A stretch of 64,000 nt of DNA from Haloarcula salinisoli (GTDB taxonomy: Archaea > Halobacteriota > Halobacteria > Halobacteriales > Haloarculaceae). Below are positions 43,174 to 52,118 of this stretch, piece after piece (positions within the stretch are counted from its first letter, which is position 1; each line of letters opens with the position of its first letter). Under the pieces are notes generated by a model that saw only the letters and a list, made by a program, of their open reading frames with translations, ran no database searches and was not told the DNA's origin. Both the position numbers and the translations under genes were made by a program. Location of the stretch: assembly GCF_019599405.1 (NCBI RefSeq), contig NZ_RKLQ01000001.1:1550001-1614000 (forward strand), written 5' to 3'.

Positions 43174-44172
43174 ATGAAGAAACTCATCAACGACCCGGAC
43201 GACGTGGTCGACGAGATGCTGGACGGAATGGTGGCCGCCTACCCGGACCAGGTGCGTCGACTTCCTGACACGAAGGTGCTTGTACGGGACGACGCCCCTG
43301 TTGACGGGAAAGTGGGCATCGTCAGCGGTGGTGGGAGCGGCCACGAGCCGACCCACGCGGGCTACCTCGGCGAGGGGATGCTCGACGGTGCGGCGGCCGG
43401 CGAAGTGTTCACGTCCCCGACAGCGGACGAACTCGAGGAGCTGGTGGGGGCGGCCGACAGCGGCGAGGGCGTCCTCATGGTCATCAAGAACTACGAGGGC
43501 GACGTGATGAACTTCGAGACCGCCGGCGAGATGGTCGAGATGGAGGGGACCGACGTGGCACAGGTCGTCGTCGACGACGACGTGGCCGTCGAGGACTCCC
43601 TGTACACCTCGGGCCGCCGTGGTGTCTGTGGGACCATCCTCGTCCACAAGGCCGCCGGCGCGAAGGCCGCCGAGGGCGCGGACCTCGACGAGGTCCAGCG
43701 GGTCGCCCAGAAGGTAATCGACAACGTCGGCACGATGGGGATGGCGCTCACGTCGTGTATCACACCGGAGAAGGGCGAGGCGACGTTCGACCTCCCCGAA
43801 GACGAGATCGAACTGGGCATCGGTATCCACGGCGAACCCGGCGTCGAGCGCACCGACGTCATGAGCGCCGACGAGATCACCGAGGAACTGACCCAGAACG
43901 TCCTGGAGGACCTCGACCTCGACGATGGCCAGGAAGTGATGACCATCGTCAACGGGATGGGCGGTACCCCGCAGATGGAGCTGTTCGTCGTCAACCGCAA
44001 GCTCCAGCAGATTCTGGGCGACCACGGCCTGGAGACCTGGGACGCCTGGGTGGGCGACTACATGACCTCCCTGGACATGGAGGGATGCTCTATCACGGTC
44101 TGTGCGGTCGACGAGGAGCTAAAGGAACTGCTCGGTGCGCCGGCCGAGACGCCGGCGCTGACGGTGAAATGA
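43174..44172 (+). CDS. dhaK: PTS-dependent dihydroxyacetone kinase, DhaK subunit
   Basis: The 332-residue subunit carries the DHA-binding GGGSGHEPTHAGYLGEGML region and the covalent substrate His, H219, in GIGIHGEPGVER. DhaK holds dihydroxyacetone as a hemiaminal for phosphorylation by ADP/ATP-bound DhaL. In the PTS type, DhaL is re-phosphorylated by DhaM and HPr rather than using free ATP. The dhaKLM genes follow each other with ATGA and TGATG overlaps, and HPr lies next door on the other strand. The product is dihydroxyacetone phosphate entering glycolysis. Confidence 0.95.
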   Translation: MKKLINDPDDVVDEMLDGMVAAYPDQVRRLPDTKVLVRDDAPVDGKVGIVSGGGSGHEPTHAGYLGEGMLDGAAAGEVFTSPTADELEELVGAADSGEGVLMVIKNYEGDVMNFETAGEMVEMEGTDVAQVVVDDDVAVEDSLYTSGRRGVCGTILVHKAAGAKAAEGADLDEVQRVAQKVIDNVGTMGMALTSCITPEKGEATFDLPEDEIELGIGIHGEPGVERTDVMSADEITEELTQNVLEDLDLDDGQEVMTIVNGMGGTPQMELFVVNRKLQQILGDHGLETWDAWVGDYMTSLDMEGCSITVCAVDEELKELLGAPAETPALTVK

Positions 44173-44873
44173 GCGACGAGGGCGAGGCGGTCGTCGCCGC
44201 GGTCGCGGCGGTCGCGGACCGACTGGAGACCGAGCGGTCCCACCTGACGGACCTCGACTCGGCTATCGGTGACGCGGACCACGGTGGGAACATGGCCCGC
44301 GGGTGGGCCGCCGCCGCGGAGGCCGTCGCCGAGCTCGACGACCCCGAGCCGATGGCCGTCGTCAAGACCGCCGGCAAGACACTCCTCTCGGAGGTCGGCG
44401 GCGCGTCGGGCCCGCTGTATGGCGGTTCGCTGGTCTTTGCCAGCCCCGAACTCGAAGACGGGCTCACGGCCGAGAGTAGCGTCGCGTTCGCGGAGACCTA
44501 TCTGGAGAAAGTACAGGACCGCGGCGACGCCCGCGTCGGCGACAAGACGATGGTCGACGCGCTGGTGCCGGCGGTCCACACGTTCAAGAAGTCGGTCGAA
44601 GTCGACGATATGGAACCGGTCGCGGCGCTTTCGAAGGCCGTCGCCGCCGCCCAGCGCGGCGTGGACTTCACCGTCCCCATCCGGGCCTCGAAGGGCCGGG
44701 CCTCGTACCTTGGCTGGCGCTCGGTGGGCCACCAGGACCCCGGCGCCACCAGTACGCTGTACATCATGGAGGAGTTGCTCGACGTGGCCACGGCGTACGG
44801 CGAGGCCCCCGAGGAGCTACCTGACCACGCCGAGTCGCCGACCATCCCGGACGGCGAGGTGACCGAGGACTGA
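44169..44873 (+). CDS. dhaL: Dihydroxyacetone kinase, DhaL (nucleotide-binding) subunit
   Basis: ATG 44169 sits in the ATGA overlap with dhaK. The 234-residue protein has the metal- and nucleotide-binding DSAIGDADHGGNMARG (about residues 28-43), the GGASGPLYGG loop and GDKTMVDAL (about 119-127), as in DhaL proteins that keep a tightly bound ADP as coenzyme. It transfers phosphate to DHA on DhaK. A longer frame reaching back into dhaK is a shadow. Confidence 0.94.
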   Translation: MSDEGEAVVAAVAAVADRLETERSHLTDLDSAIGDADHGGNMARGWAAAAEAVAELDDPEPMAVVKTAGKTLLSEVGGASGPLYGGSLVFASPELEDGLTAESSVAFAETYLEKVQDRGDARVGDKTMVDALVPAVHTFKKSVEVDDMEPVAALSKAVAAAQRGVDFTVPIRASKGRASYLGWRSVGHQDPGATSTLYIMEELLDVATAYGEAPEELPDHAESPTIPDGEVTED

Positions 44874-45253
44874 TGGTCGGACTCGTCGTCGTCTCACACA
44901 GCCAGACGGCCGCCGACGGCATCGCCGAGGTGGCCGGCGAGATGGGTGGGGAGACGCGTATCGAGGCGGTCGGCGGTGACGGACAGGGCGGCTTCGGTAC
45001 GGTCGCCGACAACATCGAGGCCGCTATCGAAGCGGCAGATGACGGGGACGGCGTCGTGGTGCTGGTCGACCTCGGAAGCGCCGTGATGAACGCGGAGGTC
45101 GCTATCGAGACGAGCGACGTCGAGGCGGTCATCGCCGACGCGCCGGTACTGGAGGGGACGGTCAACGCCGCCGTCACCGCGACCAGCCCGAAAGCCACCG
45201 TCGAGTCGGTCCGCGAGCAGGCCGAGGCGGCCCGCGGTGTCGAGAAGCTCTAG
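44873..45253 (+). CDS. dhaM: PTS phosphotransferase subunit DhaM
   Basis: The 126-residue protein is the EIIA-mannose-like domain: VGLVVVSHSQTAADG with the phosphorylated H9, then the VVVLVDLGSAVMN strand. It accepts phosphate from HPr and passes it to the DhaL-bound ADP. It has only the EIIA domain, without fused HPr or EI as in some bacteria, so the separate HPr gene next door is needed. The start overlaps the dhaL stop (TGATG), and its stop shares CTAG with HPr. Confidence 0.92.
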   Translation: MVGLVVVSHSQTAADGIAEVAGEMGGETRIEAVGGDGQGGFGTVADNIEAAIEAADDGDGVVVLVDLGSAVMNAEVAIETSDVEAVIADAPVLEGTVNAAVTATSPKATVESVREQAEAARGVEKL

Positions 45254-45522
45254 GTCTCCCCGTCTTCCGGCGTCGAAAGGACCGCTTCCAGCGCGTCCAG
45301 CGCCGCTTCCGCGTCGTCGCCCTCGGCGACGAGCCGGACCACCTCGCCGTGTTTCGCACCCAGTCCGGTCACCGAGAGCATACTGTTCGCGGGCACGAGT
45401 GTCCCGCTGTCGGCGAGTCCAACCTCGACCGTCGCGTCGTACTCGTTGACCGTCTGGACGAACTTCGATGCGGGTCGGGCGTGTAGCCCTGCCTCCGGGA
45501 CGATTTCGACGTCTCGCTCCAT
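45250..45522 (-). CDS. ptsH: Phosphocarrier protein HPr
   Basis: ATG 45522 gives a 90-residue HPr with the active-site His H14 in AGLHARPA and a Ser region (NSMLSVTGLGAKHGE) at the place of the regulatory Ser46 of bacterial HPr. No HPr kinase is seen here. HPr takes phosphate from enzyme I (not in this window) and delivers it to DhaM and possibly to other PTS permeases. It is convergent with dhaM; the stop codons share the palindrome CTAG (45250-45253). Confidence 0.93.
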   Translation of the reverse strand: MERDVEIVPEAGLHARPASKFVQTVNEYDATVEVGLADSGTLVPANSMLSVTGLGAKHGEVVRLVAEGDDAEAALDALEAVLSTPEDGET

Positions 45523-45602
45523 TGTGTGACCTAAGGGCCGGGCGACCATTACTATAGGGGGGTCGCCAAACCGTTTAGTGGCCAGGTCGTCTGTAGTGTG
45601 TC

Positions 45603-46559
45603 GTGAGTCGGCCACTGGGATATCTGTCGGTCGTGCTGTCGCTGAGCTGTGCACTCGGCTACGTCGTCGTCCAGCAGTTCAGGGTCGACGCCGTCCTCCA
45701 GGGGGTCGGCCCCGGGCTCACCCTCGTTCTGAGCGAGGGGCTGTCGCTCGCGGCCATCGGCTTCGCGACGTATGGCTGTTACCGGCTCGTTCTCGCGGCG
45801 TTCGACCGGCGGACCCCCGACAAGCGCCGTCGCCACGACGCGCGCAACATCTTCCGGCTGGCCTTCGGCGTGGCGGGGACCATCGCCGTCCTCGGCGTCA
45901 TCACCCAGCAATGGGTCGGCGTGCTGTTCTCGCTGGGTGTGGTCGGGTTCGCGGTGACGTTCGCGCTCCAGCAGCCGCTGTTCTCGCTCATCGGCTGGCT
46001 CTACATCATGGTCAAACGGCCCTACCAGGTCGGCGACCGGGTCGCCATCGAGGACTCGAAGGGCGACGTCGTCGAGGTCTCCTTCCTCGTGACGACACTG
46101 TGGGAGATAAACGGCGGGCTCGTCTCCTCGAACCAGCCCTCCGGCCGCATCGTCACCCTCCCCAACAGCGTCGTCCTCTCCTCACACGTCATGAACTACA
46201 CCCGCGAGGACTTCCCGTTCGTCTGGAACGAGCTGTCGGTACAGGTGGCCTACGAGACCGACCTCGACTACGCGACCGAGCTGATGGCGACTATCGCGGA
46301 CGACTACATGGGCGACGAGATGGCCGCTCGCATCGGCCGGTATCGCGAGCGGCTCTCGGAGACGCCGGTCGAACTCGAAGTGCAGGACCGCCCGTCGGTC
46401 AACGTCGTCCAGCAGGAGTCGTGGGTGGAGTTCCGTCTCAGGTACCTGGTCCACCCCCGCCGGGGCCAGCGGGTCCGCAACGAGCTGTACAAGCGGATTC
46501 TCACGGCGTTCAACGAGGAGCCCGACCGGGTGAAGTTCCCCGTGAGTCGGAACCGGTGA
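45603..46559 (+). CDS. Mechanosensitive channel, MscS family
   Basis: The 318-residue protein has three to four N-terminal helices. The last holds the Gly/Ala-rich pore pattern (VLFSLGVVGFAVTFALQQP), followed by the MscS beta domain with KRPYQVGDRVAIEDSKGDVV and the ITLPNS-type motif VTLPNSVVLSS. MscS channels open on hypo-osmotic shock, relevant to a halophile. The start GTG 45603 gives a short N-terminus before helix 1. The acidic, charged C-terminal cage region is present. Confidence 0.9.
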   Translation: MSRPLGYLSVVLSLSCALGYVVVQQFRVDAVLQGVGPGLTLVLSEGLSLAAIGFATYGCYRLVLAAFDRRTPDKRRRHDARNIFRLAFGVAGTIAVLGVITQQWVGVLFSLGVVGFAVTFALQQPLFSLIGWLYIMVKRPYQVGDRVAIEDSKGDVVEVSFLVTTLWEINGGLVSSNQPSGRIVTLPNSVVLSSHVMNYTREDFPFVWNELSVQVAYETDLDYATELMATIADDYMGDEMAARIGRYRERLSETPVELEVQDRPSVNVVQQESWVEFRLRYLVHPRRGQRVRNELYKRILTAFNEEPDRVKFPVSRNR

Positions 46560-46595
46560 CCGAGGATTTACCCGCCGACCGGTCACACGGCCGGT

Positions 46596-47264
46596 ATGGA
46601 CGAGACGCCACTCCCCGACGTGACCGAGCAGTTCGCCCGCACGCTCGCGCCGGAGCCCGACGAGATTATCGCTGAGATGGACGAGCGAGCCGACCGCGGT
46701 GGCTTTCCCACGGTGGGCCCGGCCGTCGGCGCGTGGCTCCGCCTGCTCGCCCGCCTGACCGACGCCGAGCGGGTCTTCGAGTTCGGCTCTGGCTTCGGGT
46801 ACTCGGCGTACTGGATGGCGCCAGCGGTCGCTGCGGACGGCGAGATCGTGCTCACCGAAATCGACGCCGACGAACTCGACGACGCCCGCGAGTACTTCGA
46901 GCGGGGCGGCTACGCCGACCGCGCAGTCTTCGAACACGGGGACGCCATCGACATCGTCGACCGCTACGACGGCCCCTTCGACGTGGTCCTCGTCGACAAT
47001 GAGAAAGGACGCTACACCGAGGCGTTCGAGGCCGTCCGCGAGAAGGTCCCCGTCGGGGGTGTCGTCGCCGCGGACAACGCCGTCGAGGCGGGGCCGCTGG
47101 AGTTTGCCGACATCCGGGCGTTGCTCGCCGGCGAGTCAGTGGAGACGAGCGACGCGAGCCGCGGTATCGCCGATTATCTCGACCACGTCCGGACTGACCC
47201 GGCCTTCGAGACCGGCTTGCTGCCACTCGGCGAGGGCGTCGCCGTCAGTGTTCGCGTGGACTGA
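46596..47264 (+). CDS. SAM-dependent O-methyltransferase (catechol-OMT-like)
   Basis: The 222-residue protein has the SAM-binding motif VFEFGSGFGYSAYWMA (about 67-82), the acidic TEIDADEL after strand 2 and the DVVLVDNEK metal/catalytic region (about 131-139). This is the class I O-methyltransferase pattern used on catechols and caffeoyl-type substrates; the archaeal substrate is unknown. It stands between the channel gene and an unrelated hypothetical. Confidence 0.87.
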   Translation: MDETPLPDVTEQFARTLAPEPDEIIAEMDERADRGGFPTVGPAVGAWLRLLARLTDAERVFEFGSGFGYSAYWMAPAVAADGEIVLTEIDADELDDAREYFERGGYADRAVFEHGDAIDIVDRYDGPFDVVLVDNEKGRYTEAFEAVREKVPVGGVVAADNAVEAGPLEFADIRALLAGESVETSDASRGIADYLDHVRTDPAFETGLLPLGEGVAVSVRVD

Positions 47265-47311
47265 GCGGCGCCACCGGAAGACCCAACCCGCTCTGTGCCC
47301 ATAGTTGACAT

Positions 47312-47701
47312 ATGCCACCAGACTCCGAGACGGCGGCCGACAGATTCGGACTGGACGGGGCTGTCATCGAGCGCACGGCGAAAACGGCCGAGATGGACAT
47401 CGAACGGCTGGTCGGGGTGCTAGACGTGCTACACGCCGAACTCATCGGCTGGCACTCGAATCTCGAACGGACCACGGAGTACGTCACCGTCGACGGCGTG
47501 CGAGCCTACCGCGTCGAGGCGGCCGTGTGGGACGAGTTCCTGTCGGCGTTCGACCTCGACTCCGACACCGAAGCGGCCGTCCGGTACGCCCACACCGAGC
47601 AGGCGAAGCTCATGTTCGCGAAGTCGGTCACCGGCGACGACAACTTCGACAGCGACGAGGCGGGCGTCGTCATCGGTATCGACACCGCCGAACAGTTCTG
47701 A
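47312..47701 (+). CDS. Hypothetical acidic protein
   Basis: The 129-residue protein has no membrane segment or signal. It is acidic, with predicted helices around 20-45 and 75-115, and the sequence TTEYVTVDGVRAYRVEAAVW in the middle. I do not recognise the family. ATG 47312 is the only good start, and composition and codon use fit the genome, so it is probably real. Its neighbours (methyltransferase, CheC) give no clear link. Confidence 0.7.
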   Translation: MPPDSETAADRFGLDGAVIERTAKTAEMDIERLVGVLDVLHAELIGWHSNLERTTEYVTVDGVRAYRVEAAVWDEFLSAFDLDSDTEAAVRYAHTEQAKLMFAKSVTGDDNFDSDEAGVVIGIDTAEQF

Positions 47702-47803
47702 ACGGGGCGACGGATAGCCCACCGCGGCGACTCCGATTCTCGGCATCGAAAATGGGGGTGTATAGCTTATGTGGCAGGCCTCGCAACTTCGGGCCAACTG
47801 ACC

Positions 47804-48403
47804 ATGAGTTTGATGATAGATATACGGAAGCTCGGGCTCTTCAACAAGATGGCCAAGGAGGGGGGCAACACCGTCGCCAACCATCTGAGCCAGATGACAG
47901 GGATGGAGACGGAGATGGAGATTACGAAGATAAACTTCATCGACATCCCCGATATCAAGACCCACATCGGCGACGAGAAACAGATCGGCATCAGCATCGA
48001 GATGGTCGAGAAACCCCACGGCTACATCCTCTTTCTGTTCAACGCAAGGAGCGCGAAGGACCTCGCCCACGGCATGATCGGCGACATGGGCGAGACCAGC
48101 GACGAGGGGGGCTTTACGGATATGGAGCGCTCTGCGATTCAGGAGATTGGGAACATCATGACCAGCGGGTTCATCGACGGCTGGGCGAACGTGCTGGACA
48201 CGACCATCGACATCTCGACGCCGAACTTCACCTTCGGCCCGGGGAGCGGGATGGTCGACCAGCTCGTCGGCGACCGCGACAACGACATGGCGCTGATGTT
48301 CGACTCCCGTGTCCACGCGCTCGACTCCGACATCAACGTCAAGGTGTACACGTTCCCCGAACTGGAGGAACTGGTCGGCCTGATGCAGGAAATCGAGGTC
48401 TGA
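47804..48403 (+). CDS. cheC: CheC-type chemotaxis phosphatase
   Basis: From ATG 47804 the 199-residue protein has two ExxN motifs: E19-G-G-N22 (KEGGNT) and E114-I-G-N117 (EIGNIM), near the positions of the two active-site pairs of CheC. CheC removes phosphate from CheY and, in many species, binds CheD. No other chemotaxis gene is in the window, so it is an isolated copy; haloarchaea often have several CheC paralogues. An in-frame start at 47771 is unlikely. The H-NOX/transducer pair 34 kb away is not clearly linked. Confidence 0.9.
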   Translation: MSLMIDIRKLGLFNKMAKEGGNTVANHLSQMTGMETEMEITKINFIDIPDIKTHIGDEKQIGISIEMVEKPHGYILFLFNARSAKDLAHGMIGDMGETSDEGGFTDMERSAIQEIGNIMTSGFIDGWANVLDTTIDISTPNFTFGPGSGMVDQLVGDRDNDMALMFDSRVHALDSDINVKVYTFPELEELVGLMQEIEV

Positions 48404-48475
48404 AGAGCGGAACAACTCCGTTTCCCTCATTATTAATTTGCGGACTTTCTTGTGGGGCGGGCACTAGTATCATGT

Positions 48476-50125
48476 ATGCCAGGAGGTTCCCCCCAGACGC
48501 TCCGACCGTTCCTGTGGCGTGCCCGTCAGCTGTACGCCGACACCGAGGTCGTCTCCCGAACCCACGAGGGCATCGTCAGGTACGACTACGACGGCTACGG
48601 CGACCGCGTCGCACAGCTGGCGAACGCGCTCGAAGCAGCAGGGTACGGTAACGGTGAGCGTATCGCCACGTTCTGCTGGAACCACCATCGCCACTTCGAG
48701 ACGTACTTCGGCGTCCCGGGGATGGGCGCGCAACCGCACACCATCAATCCGCTGTTGCCCGATAAACACGTCCAGTACATCGTCGAGAACGCGGCCGACC
48801 GGACCGTCTTCGTCGACCAGTCGCTCCTGCCCAAACTAGAAGGGGCCGTCGCCGACGACCCCGACCCGTTCGAGACGGTCGAGCGCTACGTGGTGATGGG
48901 TGACTCGGTTCCCGAGACCGACTTAGAGACCGTCGCCTACGAGTCCTTTATCGGCGACCAGCCGACGACGTACGACTGGCCCGAGCTCGCCGAGGACCGG
49001 CCCGCGGGACTCTGTTACACCTCCGGTACGACCGGGCAGCCAAAGGGCGTCGAGTACACCCAGCAGATGCTCTGGTCGCACACGATGGGTATCCAGTCGC
49101 CACAGGGCATCCCGCTCGCGGACGACGACGTCGTCATGCCCGTCGTACCGATGTTCCACGTCAACGCGTGGGGGCTGCCGTTCTCGGCGACCGCCGGCGG
49201 CGCGAAACACGTCTACCCCGGACCCAAGCCGTCGCCGGAGGACCTCGCCGGCCTCATCGAGGACGAGGGCGTCACCGTCACCGCCGGGGTCCCGACGGTG
49301 TGGCTCGGGTTGATGGAGTACGTCGAGGAGCACGACGTCGACCTCTCCTCGCTCGACCGACTGGTGGTCGGGGGCAGCGCCGCGCCCGAAGCGATGATAC
49401 GCTTCTTCGACGACCGCGGGGTCGAACTCGTCCACGCGTGGGGGATGACCGAGACGGCGCCGGTCGGGGCTGTCTCCCACGTCAAACACGGCCTCGCTGA
49501 CACCGATTACGACACCAGACTGGAGAAGCGGCGCAAGCAGGGGCTGGTAGTGCCGGGCCTGGAGTTCAGGGTCGTCGACGACGAGGGCGAGGCGGTCCCC
49601 CACGACGGGGAGGCCTTCGGCGAACTCCACGTCCGCGGGCCCTGGGTCACCACGGAGTACTTCGCCCGGCCGGAGGCCACCGAAGCGGAGTTCGCCGACG
49701 GCTACCTCAAGACCGGCGACGTGGTGACGGTCGACCCCGACGGCTACATCGACATCGTCGACCGCGCCAAGGACGTCATCAAGAGCGGCGGCGAGTGGAT
49801 ATCCTCACAGGAACTGGAGAACGAACTGCTGGGCCACGACGCCGTCGCCGAGGCGGCAGTCATCGGCGTCCCCCACGAGCGCTGGCAGGAACGGCCGCTC
49901 GCGCTGGTCGTGCCGAGCGGGGCCGAGGAGGACTCGCTGTCCGACACGCTGCGGGAGTACATCCGTCAGAACTACCCGAACTGGTGGGTGCCGGACAACG
50001 TCGTCACCGTCGAGGAGATACCCAAGACCGCGACGGGGAAATTCGACAAGAAGGTGCTCCGAGACGAGTACGCCGACGAGTCGCTGGTCGAGGGGCGTGT
50101 CCCAGACGAGGCAGCCCCGGAGTAG
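48476..50125 (+). CDS. Acyl-CoA synthetase (AMP-forming ligase)
   Basis: ATG 48476 gives a 549-residue adenylate-forming enzyme with the P-loop [11 protein letters not shown] (about 178-188), the [10 protein letters not shown] motif, a [21 protein letters not shown] region and the C-terminal catalytic lysine area ([13 protein letters not shown]). It activates a carboxylic acid to an acyl adenylate and then to acyl-CoA; medium or long chain fatty acid is likely by family. The acyl-CoA dehydrogenase follows 125 bases downstream on the same strand, so the pair may serve fatty acid breakdown. The start at 48452 is rejected. Confidence 0.92.
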   Translation: MPGGSPQTLRPFLWRARQLYADTEVVSRTHEGIVRYDYDGYGDRVAQLANALEAAGYGNGERIATFCWNHHRHFETYFGVPGMGAQPHTINPLLPDKHVQYIVENAADRTVFVDQSLLPKLEGAVADDPDPFETVERYVVMGDSVPETDLETVAYESFIGDQPTTYDWPELAEDRPAGLCYTSGTTGQPKGVEYTQQMLWSHTMGIQSPQGIPLADDDVVMPVVPMFHVNAWGLPFSATAGGAKHVYPGPKPSPEDLAGLIEDEGVTVTAGVPTVWLGLMEYVEEHDVDLSSLDRLVVGGSAAPEAMIRFFDDRGVELVHAWGMTETAPVGAVSHVKHGLADTDYDTRLEKRRKQGLVVPGLEFRVVDDEGEAVPHDGEAFGELHVRGPWVTTEYFARPEATEAEFADGYLKTGDVVTVDPDGYIDIVDRAKDVIKSGGEWISSQELENELLGHDAVAEAAVIGVPHERWQERPLALVVPSGAEEDSLSDTLREYIRQNYPNWWVPDNVVTVEEIPKTATGKFDKKVLRDEYADESLVEGRVPDEAAPE

Positions 50126-50250
50126 GCGTCTCGGGGCTCGAAGGGCGGATCGCCAGCAGTCAACCCTCCGTGACCGAGGGCAGAAACAACTGCTGGGTGG
50201 TTTCCCCCAGTTTCACGAGGTATATGGTGACACCGCACATGGATAGGAGT

Positions 50251-51405
50251 ATGGAGTTACTTTCGGAGTATCCGGTGCCGGAACACGCCCGCGACGTGAA
50301 AGCCGAGGCCCGCGAGTTCGCCAAGGAACACATCGAACCAGTGGCCGCCGACTACTACGAGTCCGGCGAGTACCCCTGGGAGGTCCTCGAAGCCGGGATG
50401 GACGCCGGCCTCGTCGCGCAGGACCTCGGCGAGGAGGTCGGTGGCAAGGGGTACGACCTCCAGCAGGTGCTGGCCATCGCGGAGGAGATGTATCGGGCCG
50501 ACGCCGGCATCGCGCTGACGCTGCAGCTCGCGAGCTTCGGCGCCGAGATTGTCGAGGACCACGGCAGCGAGGCCCAGGCCGAGGAGTATCTCCGGCCCGT
50601 CGCCGAGAACGAACAGATAACCGGCCTCGCAGTGTCGGAACCCGAGACCGGCAGCGACCTCGCGGGGATGACCACCAGTGCCGAGAAGGACGGCGACGAG
50701 TGGGTCCTCAACGGCGAGAAGTACTGGATCGGCAACGGCGTCGAGGCCGACTGGGTCACGCTCTACGCGAAGACTGATGACGACCCGAACAACCGCTATG
50801 GCAACTACTCGATGTTCATCGTCCCGACGGACGTGGCAGGCTACGACGCCGAACACATCCCCGAGAAGATGGGCTTTCGGGCCTCGAAGCAGGCCCACAT
50901 CGTCCTGGACGACTGTCGCATCCCCGAGGACCACCTGATAGGTGCCGAGGGTGCCGGCTTCTACATGCTCGCGGAGTTCTTCAACCACGGCCGAATCATC
51001 GTCGCCGGCCACGGCATCGGCCTCGCCGCCGCGGCCATCGAGGAAGCCTGGGAGTTCGTCCACGACCGTGAGGCCTTCGGCCGCACCGTCGACGAGTTCC
51101 AGGCCGTCCAGCACAAGCTCGCCGACATGCAACTGTCCTTCCAGTCGGCCCGCTCGCTCTCGTGGGACGCCGCCGAGCGCGTCGCCAATCAGGAGGATGC
51201 CGGCTACTGGGCCGCACTGGCGAAGACGGCCGGTACCGAGGCCGCGACGGAGTGTTCCCAGAAGGGAATGCAGCTCCACGGCGGTCGGTCGGTGCTCCTG
51301 GAGAACCGTATCTCGCGGGTGTTCCGTGACGCGCGGATTCCGGTTATCTACGAGGGCGCCAACGACATCCAGCGCAACCTCATCTATCGGCAGACGCCAC
51401 AGTAA
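50251..51405 (+). CDS. Acyl-CoA dehydrogenase
   Basis: The 384-residue protein from ATG 50251 has the FAD- and substrate-contact segments of the family: TGLAVSEPETGSDLAGM, KYWIGNGVEADW and a C-terminal YEGANDIQRNLI loop. The catalytic Glu is expected in this last region. GGTATATGG (50216-50224) is about 27 bases before 50251, which favours that ATG over 50239 or 50224. It performs the first step of beta-oxidation and passes electrons to ETF. The gene abuts the convergent toxin gene without a gap. Confidence 0.92.
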   Translation: MELLSEYPVPEHARDVKAEAREFAKEHIEPVAADYYESGEYPWEVLEAGMDAGLVAQDLGEEVGGKGYDLQQVLAIAEEMYRADAGIALTLQLASFGAEIVEDHGSEAQAEEYLRPVAENEQITGLAVSEPETGSDLAGMTTSAEKDGDEWVLNGEKYWIGNGVEADWVTLYAKTDDDPNNRYGNYSMFIVPTDVAGYDAEHIPEKMGFRASKQAHIVLDDCRIPEDHLIGAEGAGFYMLAEFFNHGRIIVAGHGIGLAAAAIEEAWEFVHDREAFGRTVDEFQAVQHKLADMQLSFQSARSLSWDAAERVANQEDAGYWAALAKTAGTEAATECSQKGMQLHGGRSVLLENRISRVFRDARIPVIYEGANDIQRNLIYRQTPQ

Positions 51406-51807
51406 TCAGCCCGTCAGTACGACATCTATATCCGCAAGGTCCCGCACCGGACCACGGTCGAAATTGTTCTTGTTGTGTGTGATGAACCTTCCACCTGCTT
51501 CCTGCGCTGTTGCCAGATTCAGGAGGTCGATTGGGTCGAGGGTTACACCCTGGGACTGCAGCTTCTCGTCGAGATACGCGGCTTCGAGGGCAGTGTCGAC
51601 TGTGAACGGAAGGATTCTGTCGAAGCTAGACCGTAGATGCTGCAGTTCCTGCACCATATCGGTCCGACTGCCGTGGTACTGAAATGATTCCCACGCGACG
51701 TGGGCCGGAATTGTCCACTCGTCGGTACGGTACTGCTTGAGGTGCTGGACCACCGTTTGGTCCGAGTTGCGGAGCTTCACCAGGACGTCCCTGTCGAGGA
51801 CGATCAT
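51406..51807 (-). CDS. PIN-domain protein, VapC-type toxin
   Basis: The 133-residue protein starts MIVLDRDVLVKL with the N-terminal Asp of the PIN metal site (D5, D7). It continues with an acidic residue in WESFQYHG, and has Asp and Asn in LDPIDLLNLATA and THNKNNF near the C-terminus. PIN proteins are metal-dependent RNases; VapC toxins cleave tRNA or rRNA. The ATG follows immediately after the stop of the small gene upstream, the standard VapBC order. It is an intact pair, so likely active. Confidence 0.85.
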   Translation of the reverse strand: MIVLDRDVLVKLRNSDQTVVQHLKQYRTDEWTIPAHVAWESFQYHGSRTDMVQELQHLRSSFDRILPFTVDTALEAAYLDEKLQSQGVTLDPIDLLNLATAQEAGGRFITHNKNNFDRGPVRDLADIDVVLTG

Positions 51808-52023
51808 CTACCGGCGGTTCTCCAGCGAGTTGTTCAATCGGTCACGGGCGTTGTCCATCCGCTCGACGTCGCTCTCGTCGACTGATGGCAGGGACTGTGC
51901 GATGGCTTCGACGTCTTTCTCGGTCCGGCTGAGACGGTCCAGCAGGTCGTTGAAGCTCTCGTCGTCCCGTTTGAGGTCCCGGAGCCGCTCTTTCACCTCG
52001 TCGCTGACGCGTATCGTGCTCAT
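51808..52023 (-). CDS. VapB-type antitoxin (ribbon-helix-helix-like)
   Basis: ATG 52023 gives 71 residues starting MSTIRVSDEVKERLRDLKRD, an N-terminal strand and helix pattern of ribbon-helix-helix antitoxins, then an acidic C-terminal stretch that would wrap the toxin. A longer frame starting at 52068 lies in the promoter and is rejected. A 16-base palindrome (52028-52043) sits just upstream of the ATG, where the complex is expected to repress its own operon. Confidence 0.82.
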   Translation of the reverse strand: MSTIRVSDEVKERLRDLKRDDESFNDLLDRLSRTEKDVEAIAQSLPSVDESDVERMDNARDRLNNSLENRR

Positions 52024-52027
52024 GTGT

Positions 52028-52043
52028 ATACAGCCGCCTGTAT
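52028..52043. promoter_or_regulatory. Palindromic operator of the VapBC-like pair
   Basis: ATACAG-CCGC-CTGTAT is a perfect inverted repeat of 16 bases, four bases before the antitoxin start codon. Ribbon-helix-helix antitoxins typically bind such sites to autorepress. Confidence 0.6.
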
Positions 52044-52118
52044 GAGTTACGGTGACACGGCTGACCATACCAACTAGTTCGGACCCACCCTTTTCTTTTC
52101 AGCCAGTCTACACCCGGT

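Noticed and set aside
50224-50250. Earlier in-frame starts of the acyl-CoA dehydrogenase
   Set aside because: The TATA box falls at these positions; ATG 50251 fits promoter spacing and family start.
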